DNA of 5,239 nt from an uncultured Veillonella sp. (GTDB lineage Bacteria; Bacillota; Negativicutes; Veillonellales; Veillonellaceae): positions 1 to 5,239 of the forward strand of contig CALGLI010000261.1 of NCBI GenBank assembly GCA_937930265.1, written 5' to 3'. The position numbers and the translations under genes were made by a program. Below, piece by piece: positions 1 to 5,076 of this stretch (position 1 is the first letter of the stretch; the number at the start of each line of letters is the position of its first letter). The notes under the pieces are model-generated. The model did no database searches. It was not told the origin of the DNA and was given only the letters and a program-made list of their open reading frames with translations.

Positions 1-3
1 GAT

Positions 4-771
4 ATGTCATACTATATTGATTTAAATAGTGATTTAGGAGAGAGTTTTGGCGCCTATACTATGGGAATGGATGCCGAGGTATTACAATATGTTACCAGTG
101 CCAATGTAGCCTGTGGATGGCATGCGGGTGATCCGCTAATTATGCAAAAAACGGTTGCACTTTGTCAACAAAAAGGAGTTGCGATAGGGGCCCATCCTGG
201 ATACCCAGATCGTATGGGATTTGGTAGGCGAAAGATGGATATTTCTCCAGAGGAAGCGAAAGCCTATATGATTTACCAAGTGGGAGCACTACAAGGATTC
301 TGCCATGCTCATGGACTGTTATTACAACATATGAAATTACATGGGGCATTTTATAATACAGCTTGTGTAAGCCCCAAAATTGCAGATGCAATTCTTGATG
401 GACTAGAAGCGGTCAATCCGTCCATGTCAGCCATGGTGTTAAGTGGTAGTTATATTGCAAAAGCAGCTCAGAAAAGAGGAATCCCAGTGATTCAAGAAGT
501 ATTCGCAGATCGTGGATATACAGAAGAAGGCACATTAGTACCACGTTCAGAACCAGGTGCCTTTATTCATGATCCAAAGGAAGCGGTGGAAAGAGTGTTA
601 ATGATGATTAAGGAAGGTCGTGTTCTTTCTAATACGGGAAAAAGTATTTCCATTCAGGCTGACTCAGTTTGTGTTCATGGAGATAATCCACAAGCGTTAG
701 AGTTTGTTAAGGCCTTGCGAGAGGGGTTAATACAAGAAGGCGTTATTCTACGTAATTTTCAAAATAGATAA
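4..771 (+). CDS. pxpA: 5-oxoprolinase subunit A (PxpA, LamB/YcsF family)
   Basis: This 255-residue cytoplasmic protein is the A subunit of the PxpABC 5-oxoprolinase, which uses ATP to open 5-oxo-L-proline (pyroglutamate) to L-glutamate. The LamB/YcsF family signatures are all visible: DLNSDLGES at residues 6-14, ANVACGWHAGDP at 33-44, AHPGYPD at 63-69, KLHGAFYN at 111-118, FADRGY at 167-172 and CVHGD at 223-227. The conserved Asp and His residues in these motifs probably line the active site. Length matches the family's usual 245-255 residues, so the gene looks complete. Translation starting at the ATG at base 4 places DLN six residues in, as is normal, but the ribosome site lies outside the window. 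One oddity is Leu112, where I remember most members having Pro (KPHGALYN). The next gene follows after 14 nt, consistent with an operon. Family assignment is very secure; the ATP-dependent role is known from the PxpABC family. Confidence 0.96.
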   Translation: MSYYIDLNSDLGESFGAYTMGMDAEVLQYVTSANVACGWHAGDPLIMQKTVALCQQKGVAIGAHPGYPDRMGFGRRKMDISPEEAKAYMIYQVGALQGFCHAHGLLLQHMKLHGAFYNTACVSPKIADAILDGLEAVNPSMSAMVLSGSYIAKAAQKRGIPVIQEVFADRGYTEEGTLVPRSEPGAFIHDPKEAVERVLMMIKEGRVLSNTGKSISIQADSVCVHGDNPQALEFVKALREGLIQEGVILRNFQNR

Positions 772-777
772 AAGGAG
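771..777 (+). promoter_or_regulatory. Ribosome binding site of the transporter gene
   Basis: AAAGGAG lies 8 nt before the ATG at 786. It begins on the last base of the pxpA stop codon TAA (769-771), so translation of the two genes is closely coupled in space. This fixes the start of the transporter. Confidence 0.85.
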
Positions 778-785
778 TTTTATAT

Positions 786-1982
786 ATGAAACCATTAACA
801 AATAGTAAGAATATTTCCGTTCTATTAGGCGCGGCATTTTTGATGGCTACGTCTTCAATTGGGCCTGGATTTATGCTGCAAACAGCAGCTTTTACAGCGA
901 AATATAAAGCAGACTTTGGCTTTGCTATTGCAGTTTCTGTTATTTTTTCTATTATTGCACAATTAAATGTTTGGACTATTATTAGTGTATCTCGTATGAG
1001 AGGGCAAGATATTGCTAACAAAATTTTGCCGGGGCTTGGATATGTGGTAGCTTTCCTGATTGCCCTAGGTGGGTTGGCATTCAATATTGGGAATATTGGT
1101 GGTGCATCTATGGGATTGCACATAATATTTGGAATCGATACTACAACGGCAGCAGCGATTAGTGGTATCATTGGTATCGCTTTATTTGCATTTCCAAAAA
1201 TGGGTGGAGCTTTAGACATGACTGCAAAGGTATTAGGAACAGTGATGATTGTATTAATAGGCTTTATTGCTTTTTCAACACATCCACCAGTAGATGAGGC
1301 CATTGTGCATACAGTTTTGCCTGATACATATCCGTGGTTAGCGACACTTACATTAATTGGAGGTACTGTAGGGGGATATATAACATTTTCAGGAGGACAT
1401 AGGTTGATTGACTCTGATATAGCAGGAGAAGAACATTTGCCGGATGTAAGAAAGTCTGCTTTCTTGGGAATGACTGTAGATGCATTAGTGAGAGTGCTTT
1501 TATTTTTAGCCGTATTAGGGGTAGTATCTAGTGGAATGACGATTGATCCAAAAGATCCAGCTGGTTCAGCATTTTTGCTAGGTGCAGGGCCATTAGGTCA
1601 TATGATTTTTGGGGTAGTCTTTTTCAGTGCTGCTATTACATCTGTAGTAGGGGCAGCCTATACATCGGTATCATTTTTGAAAACTTTATTTACAGTTGTG
1701 AAAAACTATGAAAAATTAATAATCATGTTATTTATAGCTATTTCAACGTGTATTTTGATTTTTATTGGTAAACCAGCGGCCTTATTAATTTTGGCGGGCT
1801 CTATTAATGGGTTGATTTTGCCTGTTACATTAGCAGTAATGTTAGTGGCAACTCGTAAAAGTCAAATTGTGGGAACTTATAATCATCCCAAATTGTTGTA
1901 TTATGCTGGATGGGGTGTCGTATTAATTACGGCTTATATTGGTATTACCTCTTTAGAAGGTATTACGAAATTGTTGCACTAA
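786..1982 (+). CDS. NRAMP-related membrane transporter (YcsG-like) of the 5-oxoproline cluster
   Basis: This 398-residue integral membrane protein has about eleven hydrophobic segments (roughly residues 11-35, 44-66, 84-104, 121-137, 147-164, 186-202, 234-250, 269-293, 310-328, 330-354 and 372-388). It resembles the NRAMP-like YcsG protein found beside oxoprolinase genes in Bacillus. The first segment carries SSIGPGF at 23-29, where true metal-transporting NRAMPs have DPGN, so the metal-ligand Asp and Asn are Gly26 and Phe29. The sixth segment reads GGYITFSGGH at 196-205 and lacks the MPH motif. Loss of both motifs argues against manganese or iron transport. Its place between pxpA and pxpB suggests a substrate linked to 5-oxoproline, either the compound itself, a related amino acid or a coupling ion, but this is inference. 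The start is set by the AAAGGAG site. The LeuT-type fold is likely; substrate and energy coupling are unknown. Confidence 0.88.
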   Translation: MKPLTNSKNISVLLGAAFLMATSSIGPGFMLQTAAFTAKYKADFGFAIAVSVIFSIIAQLNVWTIISVSRMRGQDIANKILPGLGYVVAFLIALGGLAFNIGNIGGASMGLHIIFGIDTTTAAAISGIIGIALFAFPKMGGALDMTAKVLGTVMIVLIGFIAFSTHPPVDEAIVHTVLPDTYPWLATLTLIGGTVGGYITFSGGHRLIDSDIAGEEHLPDVRKSAFLGMTVDALVRVLLFLAVLGVVSSGMTIDPKDPAGSAFLLGAGPLGHMIFGVVFFSAAITSVVGAAYTSVSFLKTLFTVVKNYEKLIIMLFIAISTCILIFIGKPAALLILAGSINGLILPVTLAVMLVATRKSQIVGTYNHPKLLYYAGWGVVLITAYIGITSLEGITKLLH

Positions 1983-2046
1983 TATAATATTCAATTACTA
2001 GATGTGTTAGAGGATACCATGTTATTAGATAGAAATGAGGCTGTGT

Positions 2047-2784
2047 ATGACACATACAATATCACCAGTAGGAGATAGTGCAATTTTGATATCATTTGGC
2101 GATGTCATTTGTCCAACTATTAATCGTAAAATACAACGAGTCATAGAGGCTATTCAGGATATGAAGGATCCGGCTATACATGAGTTAATCCCTGCATATA
2201 CATCGTTGATGATACAATATGATGCCTTGGAGTATTCCTATACGGAATTAAAATCTAAATTAGAGCCAGTATTAGCTATAAGTGCTGACATTTCAGAAGA
2301 AGATAGAGTTACAGTCATTGAAATACCAACTCTGTATGGGGGAGACTACGGTCCCGACCTTTCGTTCGTTGCTAATTATCATAATATATCAGAACATGAC
2401 GTTATAACAATTCATAGTGGGACTGATTACTTAGTGTATATGTTGGGATTTATTCCAGGTTTTGCCTATCTAGGAGGTATGAATCCCTGCATCGCAACAC
2501 CGCGTTTACAAACTCCTAGACAATCTATACCAGCAGGTTCTGTAGGTATTGCAGGGGAACAAACGGGAATTTATCCGAGTCAATCACCGGGTGGATGGCA
2601 GATTATAGGGCGTACGCCTGTGGTTATGTATAATCTTGAAAGAGAGTCACCATCTTTACTTTCAGCAGGGCAATATGTCAGATATGTACCTATTGATGAA
2701 GAAGTATTTCATTCTATAGAAGCAAGCGGACATGAATATACGCCGGTATCACGAATCATTAAGGTAGGTGAGTTACGTGGGTAA
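2047..2784 (+). CDS. pxpB: 5-oxoprolinase subunit B (PxpB, KipI family)
   Basis: This 245-residue cytoplasmic protein is the B subunit of ATP-dependent 5-oxoprolinase and pairs with PxpC. It has the family layout: PVGDSA at residues 7-12 opening the N-terminal domain, then a cyclophilin-like C-terminal domain with LGFIPGFAYLGG at 133-144 and AGSVGIAGEQTGIYPSQSPGGW at 163-184 (motif residues include G164, G167, G170, Q172, P181, G182, G183, W184), ending in IIGRTP at 186-191. Length fits the usual 230-250 residues. I chose the ATG at 2047 because GAGG (2037-2040) stands 6 nt before it and family members begin a few residues before PVGDSA. An in-frame ATG at 2035 would add MRLC but has no ribosome site. 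Homologues in Bacillus (KipI) also inhibit the sporulation kinase KinA; whether that applies here is not shown. It follows the transporter by 64 nt and overlaps pxpC by 8 nt. Confidence 0.94.
   Translation: MTHTISPVGDSAILISFGDVICPTINRKIQRVIEAIQDMKDPAIHELIPAYTSLMIQYDALEYSYTELKSKLEPVLAISADISEEDRVTVIEIPTLYGGDYGPDLSFVANYHNISEHDVITIHSGTDYLVYMLGFIPGFAYLGGMNPCIATPRLQTPRQSIPAGSVGIAGEQTGIYPSQSPGGWQIIGRTPVVMYNLERESPSLLSAGQYVRYVPIDEEVFHSIEASGHEYTPVSRIIKVGELRG
2764..2771 (+). promoter_or_regulatory. Ribosome binding site of pxpC inside the end of pxpB
   Basis: GTAGGTGA matches the ideal GGAGGTGA at seven of eight positions and sits 5 nt before the GTG at 2777. The same site-plus-5-nt-plus-GTG arrangement occurs perfectly at pyrC (5047-5062). 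This supports GTG 2777 as the pxpC start. Confidence 0.6.
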
Positions 2785-3811
2785 ATATATGGGAGAAAAA
2801 ATCTCTATTCAGTTTATACAACCTGGATTTTTTACAACCATACAAGATGCAGGACGTACTGGATACCAACAATATGGTATGCCAGTGGCAGGACCAATGG
2901 ATATAGAAAGTTATTTGTTGGGACAAGCTTTGGTGGGGAATAGAGATAATCGAGGGGCCCTTGAGTGTACCGTGCTTCCACCAACAATAGAAGTGTTAGG
3001 TGAGTGTATTGTAGCATTTACAGGTGCTAATATGAAACCTACCATTAATGGTATAGAGGTATCACGATACATTCCCTATATGTGTCATGCTGGTGATGTA
3101 CTCTCGGGCAGTATAAGTGAATGTGGTATGAGAATGTATATTTCATTTGCCGGGGGAATTGATGTTCCGCTTATCAATGGAAGTGTGTCAACTCATACCA
3201 AAGCATGTATAGGAGGATATGAAGGGAGATCTATACGCCAAGGCGATCAGTTAACGTTGCATTCCTTTGTAAGAGAAGCAATAACATTGAGTGACTCCTC
3301 TGATACATCTTGTCACTTATTTAATTCTGCATTATATAATCGAGGCGGCCGGTATTGTCATGAACCTTTTCGGGTTGTTTTAGGTGAGCAGGCAAAACGG
3401 TTTACTAAAAATGGGATTAAAACGTTTGTAAATCATAAATATACCCTAACAGATCAATGTGATAGAATGGGATTTCGATTAGAAGGACCTCAGATTGAAC
3501 ATGTGGATGGTGCCGATATCATATCAGATGGAGCTATTTTTGGGTCTATTCAAGTTCCATCAAATGGTACACCAATTATACTCATGGCAGATCGTCAAAC
3601 TACTGGTGGATATACTAAAATAGGAGCAATTATAACACCAGATTTACCACGCTTAAGCCAGTTGCCTATGGGAGATACAATTCAGTTTGAACTAGTATCT
3701 ATAGATGTTGCACAAAAAATTTATCGTTCATATATGGCTAAATGGAGTGCATTATATCATTTGGCACGGAGGCAGAGTCGTTATGTATTTCGTCTTAGTC
3801 AAAGAAGCTAG
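2777..3811 (+). CDS. pxpC: 5-oxoprolinase subunit C (PxpC, KipA family, biotin-dependent carboxyltransferase-like domain)
   Basis: This 344-residue cytoplasmic protein is the C subunit of 5-oxoprolinase and works in complex with PxpB and PxpA. Databases often call it a biotin-dependent carboxyltransferase or allophanate hydrolase subunit 2, after its shared domain with urea amidolyase. Visible family motifs are PGFFTTIQDAGR at 16-27, GMPVAGPMD at 34-42, RGALE at 59-63, DRMGFRLEGP at 229-238 and ADRQTTGGYTKIG at 271-283. Length is normal for the family (about 310-345). GTG 2777 is preferred for its ribosome site; GTG 2768 and ATG 2789 are in frame and possible, and ATG 2789 would still leave nine residues before the conserved PG. 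It overlaps pxpB by 8 nt, suggesting translational coupling and equal subunit supply. It ends in four consecutive in-frame stop codons (3809-3820). The family is secure; the exact start is uncertain. Confidence 0.93.
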   Translation: MGKYMGEKISIQFIQPGFFTTIQDAGRTGYQQYGMPVAGPMDIESYLLGQALVGNRDNRGALECTVLPPTIEVLGECIVAFTGANMKPTINGIEVSRYIPYMCHAGDVLSGSISECGMRMYISFAGGIDVPLINGSVSTHTKACIGGYEGRSIRQGDQLTLHSFVREAITLSDSSDTSCHLFNSALYNRGGRYCHEPFRVVLGEQAKRFTKNGIKTFVNHKYTLTDQCDRMGFRLEGPQIEHVDGADIISDGAIFGSIQVPSNGTPIILMADRQTTGGYTKIGAIITPDLPRLSQLPMGDTIQFELVSIDVAQKIYRSYMAKWSALYHLARRQSRYVFRLSQRS

Positions 3812-3883
3812 TAATAATGACTCATAGAGGTTATGTGGTATATTTTGATAGTGGGGAATTGTTTTGAGTAGGTATATTTATTC

Positions 3884-3912
3884 TTGACGATTAAGCTTCC
3901 TTGCTTTATAAT
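3884..3912 (+). promoter_or_regulatory. Sigma-A-type promoter of the pyr operon
   Basis: A -35 box TTGACG (3884-3889) and a perfect -10 box TATAAT (3907-3912) are separated by 17 bp, the ideal spacing. There is no TGn extension. Transcription would start near 3918-3920, giving a leader of about 205 nt before pyrB. Two copies of ATTAAGCTT (3890-3898 and 3917-3925) flank the -10 box. Confidence 0.87.
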
Positions 3913-3928
3913 ACTTATTAAGCTTAAT
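3890..3928 (+). repeat. Paired ATTAAGCTT repeats in the pyr promoter, possible operator
   Basis: ATTAAGCTT occurs at 3890-3898, directly after the -35 box, and again at 3917-3925, at the predicted transcription start. The copies are 27 bp apart. The second copy extends into a perfect 12-bp palindrome, ATTAAGCTTAAT (3917-3928). A protein binding both would cover the promoter core. Nothing else in the sequence identifies a regulator, and chance in AT-rich DNA is possible. Confidence 0.35.
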
Positions 3929-3931
3929 GAA

Positions 3932-3948
3932 TCGGTACGAGAGACCGA
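3932..3948 (+). other. Short hairpin near the 5' end of the pyr leader RNA
   Basis: TCGGT (3932-3936) pairs with ACCGA (3944-3948) around the 7-nt loop ACGAGAG. It begins about 13 nt after the predicted transcription start. It may stabilise the 5' end of the RNA or act as a folding element upstream of the PyrR site. The loop sequence CGAGAGA loosely recalls the PyrR loop, but the conserved flanking bases are missing, so I do not call it a second PyrR site. Confidence 0.45.
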
Positions 3949-3964
3949 AAAGCGCACATTTGAA

Positions 3965-3996
3965 CCTTTTAAATTAGTCCTGTGAGGCTAGTAAGG
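3965..3996 (+). promoter_or_regulatory. PyrR-binding stem-loop (anti-antiterminator)
   Basis: The core AGTCCTGTGAGGCT (3976-3989) matches the conserved PyrR-binding loop of Bacillus and lactic acid bacteria (UCCNGNGAGGCU type). CC (3979-3980) pairs with GG (3986-3987) to close the TGTGA loop. AG (3976-3977) pairs with CT (3988-3989), leaving T3978 bulged. A lower stem, CCTT (3965-3968) with AAGG (3993-3996), closes the structure across an internal bulge. PyrR with UMP bound stabilises this fold, which locks up bases 3991-3996 so they cannot form the antiterminator. The pyrR gene itself is not in the window. Confidence 0.9.
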
Positions 3997-4076
3997 GAAC
4001 GTAGTAGGAGAACTCTATGTATCTATAGGTGTACTCTCTAATAGAATCACTATAACTATGCGACCTCTTGCCTTAC
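3991..4076 (+). promoter_or_regulatory. Antiterminator pairing region of the pyr attenuator
   Basis: GTAAGG (3991-3996), the 3' side of the PyrR stem, is perfectly complementary to CCTTAC (4071-4076), the loop and inner 5' stem of the terminator. Extending the pairing gives 8 matches in 10 positions (3991-4000 with 4067-4076, mismatches at 3997 and 4000). This pairing excludes both the PyrR hairpin and the terminator, so it is the natural antiterminator when PyrR is not bound. Confidence 0.72.
4017..4028 (+). other. Three-codon mini-ORF with Shine-Dalgarno in the pyr leader
   Basis: AGGAG (4006-4010) stands 6 nt before ATG TAT CTA TAG (4017-4028), which would encode Met-Tyr-Leu. It lies in the linker between the PyrR site and the terminator. 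Ribosome loading here could affect antiterminator folding, but a chance occurrence is equally plausible. No homologue can be judged at this size. Confidence 0.25.
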
Positions 4077-4092
4077 GGCAAGGGGTCTTTTT
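4062..4092 (+). terminator. Intrinsic terminator of the pyr attenuator
   Basis: An 11-bp stem is formed by 4062-4072 (GACCTCTTGCC) and 4077-4087 (GGCAAGGGGTC), with one G-U pair, a TTAC loop (4073-4076), and a run of five T (4088-4092) directly after the stem. It lies 30 nt before pyrB, so it must be bypassed for expression. Its loop and inner stem are complementary to the 3' side of the PyrR site, which makes it a regulated terminator. It could also stop readthrough from the pxp genes. Confidence 0.92.
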
Positions 4093-4112
4093 GCGTGTAA
4101 TAGAAGTACTAC

Positions 4113-4120
4113 AAAGGAGG
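4113..4120 (+). promoter_or_regulatory. Ribosome binding site deciding the pyrB start
   Basis: AAAGGAGG is followed by two ATG codons in frame, at 4123 and 4126. The spacing is 2 nt to the first and 5 nt to the second. The 5-nt spacing is workable and matches the pyrC site, so ATG 4126 is the better start. Confidence 0.8.
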
Positions 4121-4125
4121 CTATG

Positions 4126-5076
4126 ATGGGAGAAATCAGCTTGAAAGGTAAGCACCTATTAGGACTGCAAGGTCGGTCAAAAGAAGAAATTGAACTCATT
4201 TTACGTGTAGCGAAAAAAATGAAGAAAATTGTTTTATCAGACAATAAGAAACATCCATTATTAAAAGGTAAATCTATTATTAACCTGTTTATGGAGAATA
4301 GCACGCGCACAAGAAGTTCCTTTGAGTTAGCAGGTAAATATTTAGGAGCTGATGTCATCAACATTTCTAAAAGCGGTAGCTCTATGGCAAAAGGAGAAAG
4401 TTTCCGTGACACATTACTAACTATGTCCTATATGGGAACAGATGCTATCGTAATGCGCCACAGCGCAGAAGGTGCACCTTTATATGCTACTAAAGCAGTT
4501 GATCCTATTATCATCAACGCAGGTGATGGCGCTCATGAGCATCCAACACAAGCCTTGTTAGATATGTATTCTATCTTAGAACATAAACCTACATTAGAAG
4601 GTTTAAAAGTAGTTATCATAGGCGATATCATGCACAGCCGTGTAGCACGCTCCAATATCTACGGTTTAAAAACAATGGGTGCTGATGTACATCTAGCTGG
4701 TCCACGCACGTTAGTATATCCAGAACTAGAAAAACTCGGTGTTACTGTTCATCATGATATACGTGAAGCTGTGAAAGATGCAGATGTAGTAAACGTATTG
4801 CGTATTCAATTAGAACGAATTCACTCTGCTTTATATCCAAGTAATCGTGAATATGCACGCATCTTTGGTGTTAATAAATCTGTCTTAGAAAATGCAAAAG
4901 ATGATGTATTAGTATTGCATCCAGGCCCAATGAATCGTGGTCTTGAAATTGCGCCAGATGTGGCGTATGGAGATGCATCAGTCATCCAAGAACAGGTGCG
5001 TAATGGTGTAGCCATCCGTATGGCGATTTTATACTTAACAATTATCGGAGGTGACGGTAGTGAGCTTGCTTATTAA
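4126..5076 (+). CDS. pyrB: Aspartate carbamoyltransferase catalytic chain
   Basis: This 316-residue cytoplasmic enzyme joins carbamoyl phosphate and L-aspartate to N-carbamoyl-aspartate, the second step of de novo UMP synthesis. Active-site motifs are intact: the carbamoyl-phosphate loop STRTR at residues 59-63, Ser86 and Lys89 in GSSMAKGES (the mobile 80s loop borrowed from the neighbouring subunit in the trimer), MRH at 110-112, HEHPTQ at 137-142, the aspartate-binding LRIQLER at 225-231 and HPGPMNRG at 265-272. Length is normal for a stand-alone catalytic chain (about 305-320). HPTQ together with the MRH and RIQLER motifs separates it from ornithine carbamoyltransferase. Start chosen at ATG 4126 from the ribosome site; ATG 4123 would add one Met. 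Expression should be controlled by the PyrR attenuator just upstream. Its last 17 nt overlap pyrC. No pyrI regulatory-chain gene lies between pyrB and pyrC. Confidence 0.97.
   Translation: MGEISLKGKHLLGLQGRSKEEIELILRVAKKMKKIVLSDNKKHPLLKGKSIINLFMENSTRTRSSFELAGKYLGADVINISKSGSSMAKGESFRDTLLTMSYMGTDAIVMRHSAEGAPLYATKAVDPIIINAGDGAHEHPTQALLDMYSILEHKPTLEGLKVVIIGDIMHSRVARSNIYGLKTMGADVHLAGPRTLVYPELEKLGVTVHHDIREAVKDADVVNVLRIQLERIHSALYPSNREYARIFGVNKSVLENAKDDVLVLHPGPMNRGLEIAPDVAYGDASVIQEQVRNGVAIRMAILYLTIIGGDGSELAY
5047..5054 (+). promoter_or_regulatory. Ribosome binding site of pyrC inside pyrB
   Basis: GGAGGTGA is a full 8-base match to the anti-Shine-Dalgarno complement and is 5 nt before the GTG start at 5060. 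It lies inside the pyrB coding region, within the Gly-Gly-Asp codons near its C-terminus. The strong site may compensate for the GTG start. Confidence 0.88.

Larger units (their letters stand above)
3812..4125 (+). promoter_or_regulatory. pyr operon promoter and attenuator region (whole intergenic region)
   Basis: This 314-base stretch between pxpC and pyrB has no gene of ordinary size on either strand. Bases 3812-3883 are AT-rich, with no clear terminator for the pxp genes. From 3884 on it contains, in order: a sigma-A promoter, a 5' leader hairpin, a PyrR-binding stem-loop, an AT-rich linker with a three-codon mini-ORF, an intrinsic terminator and the pyrB ribosome site. The layout is that of PyrR/UMP-controlled transcription attenuation. 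When UMP is plentiful, PyrR holds the binding loop, the antiterminator cannot form and transcription stops before pyrB. Confidence 0.88.

Noticed and set aside
140..391. 83-codon minus-strand frame opposite pxpA
   Set aside because: Antisense to strongly conserved PxpA motifs, no recognisable domain. The same applies to the minus-strand frames at 2832-3017 and 4821-5015.
743..1303. 186-codon open frame on the minus strand opposite the transporter gene
   Set aside because: It is antisense to a well-supported membrane protein; its composition (rich in Ile, Pro, Ala) is what reverse-complemented hydrophobic codons give, and no ribosome site or family motif is seen.
1983..1988. TATAAT just after the transporter stop, as a possible internal promoter for pxpB
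   Set aside because: No -35-like hexamer is found about 17 bp upstream, and TATAAT is expected by chance in AT-rich DNA.
3821..3846. Possible terminator after pxpC (CATA/TATG hairpin followed by TATATTTT)
   Set aside because: The stem has only four mostly A-T pairs and no clean T-run directly behind it; too weak for an intrinsic terminator.
3937..3948. Loop ACGAGAG as a second PyrR-binding site
   Set aside because: The conserved UCC before and GGCU after the loop are absent; only the loop purines are similar.
4056..4412. 118-codon open frame on the minus strand across the terminator and pyrB start
   Set aside because: It lies opposite the terminator and conserved pyrB codons, has no recognisable motif, and is best explained as a shadow of pyrB.
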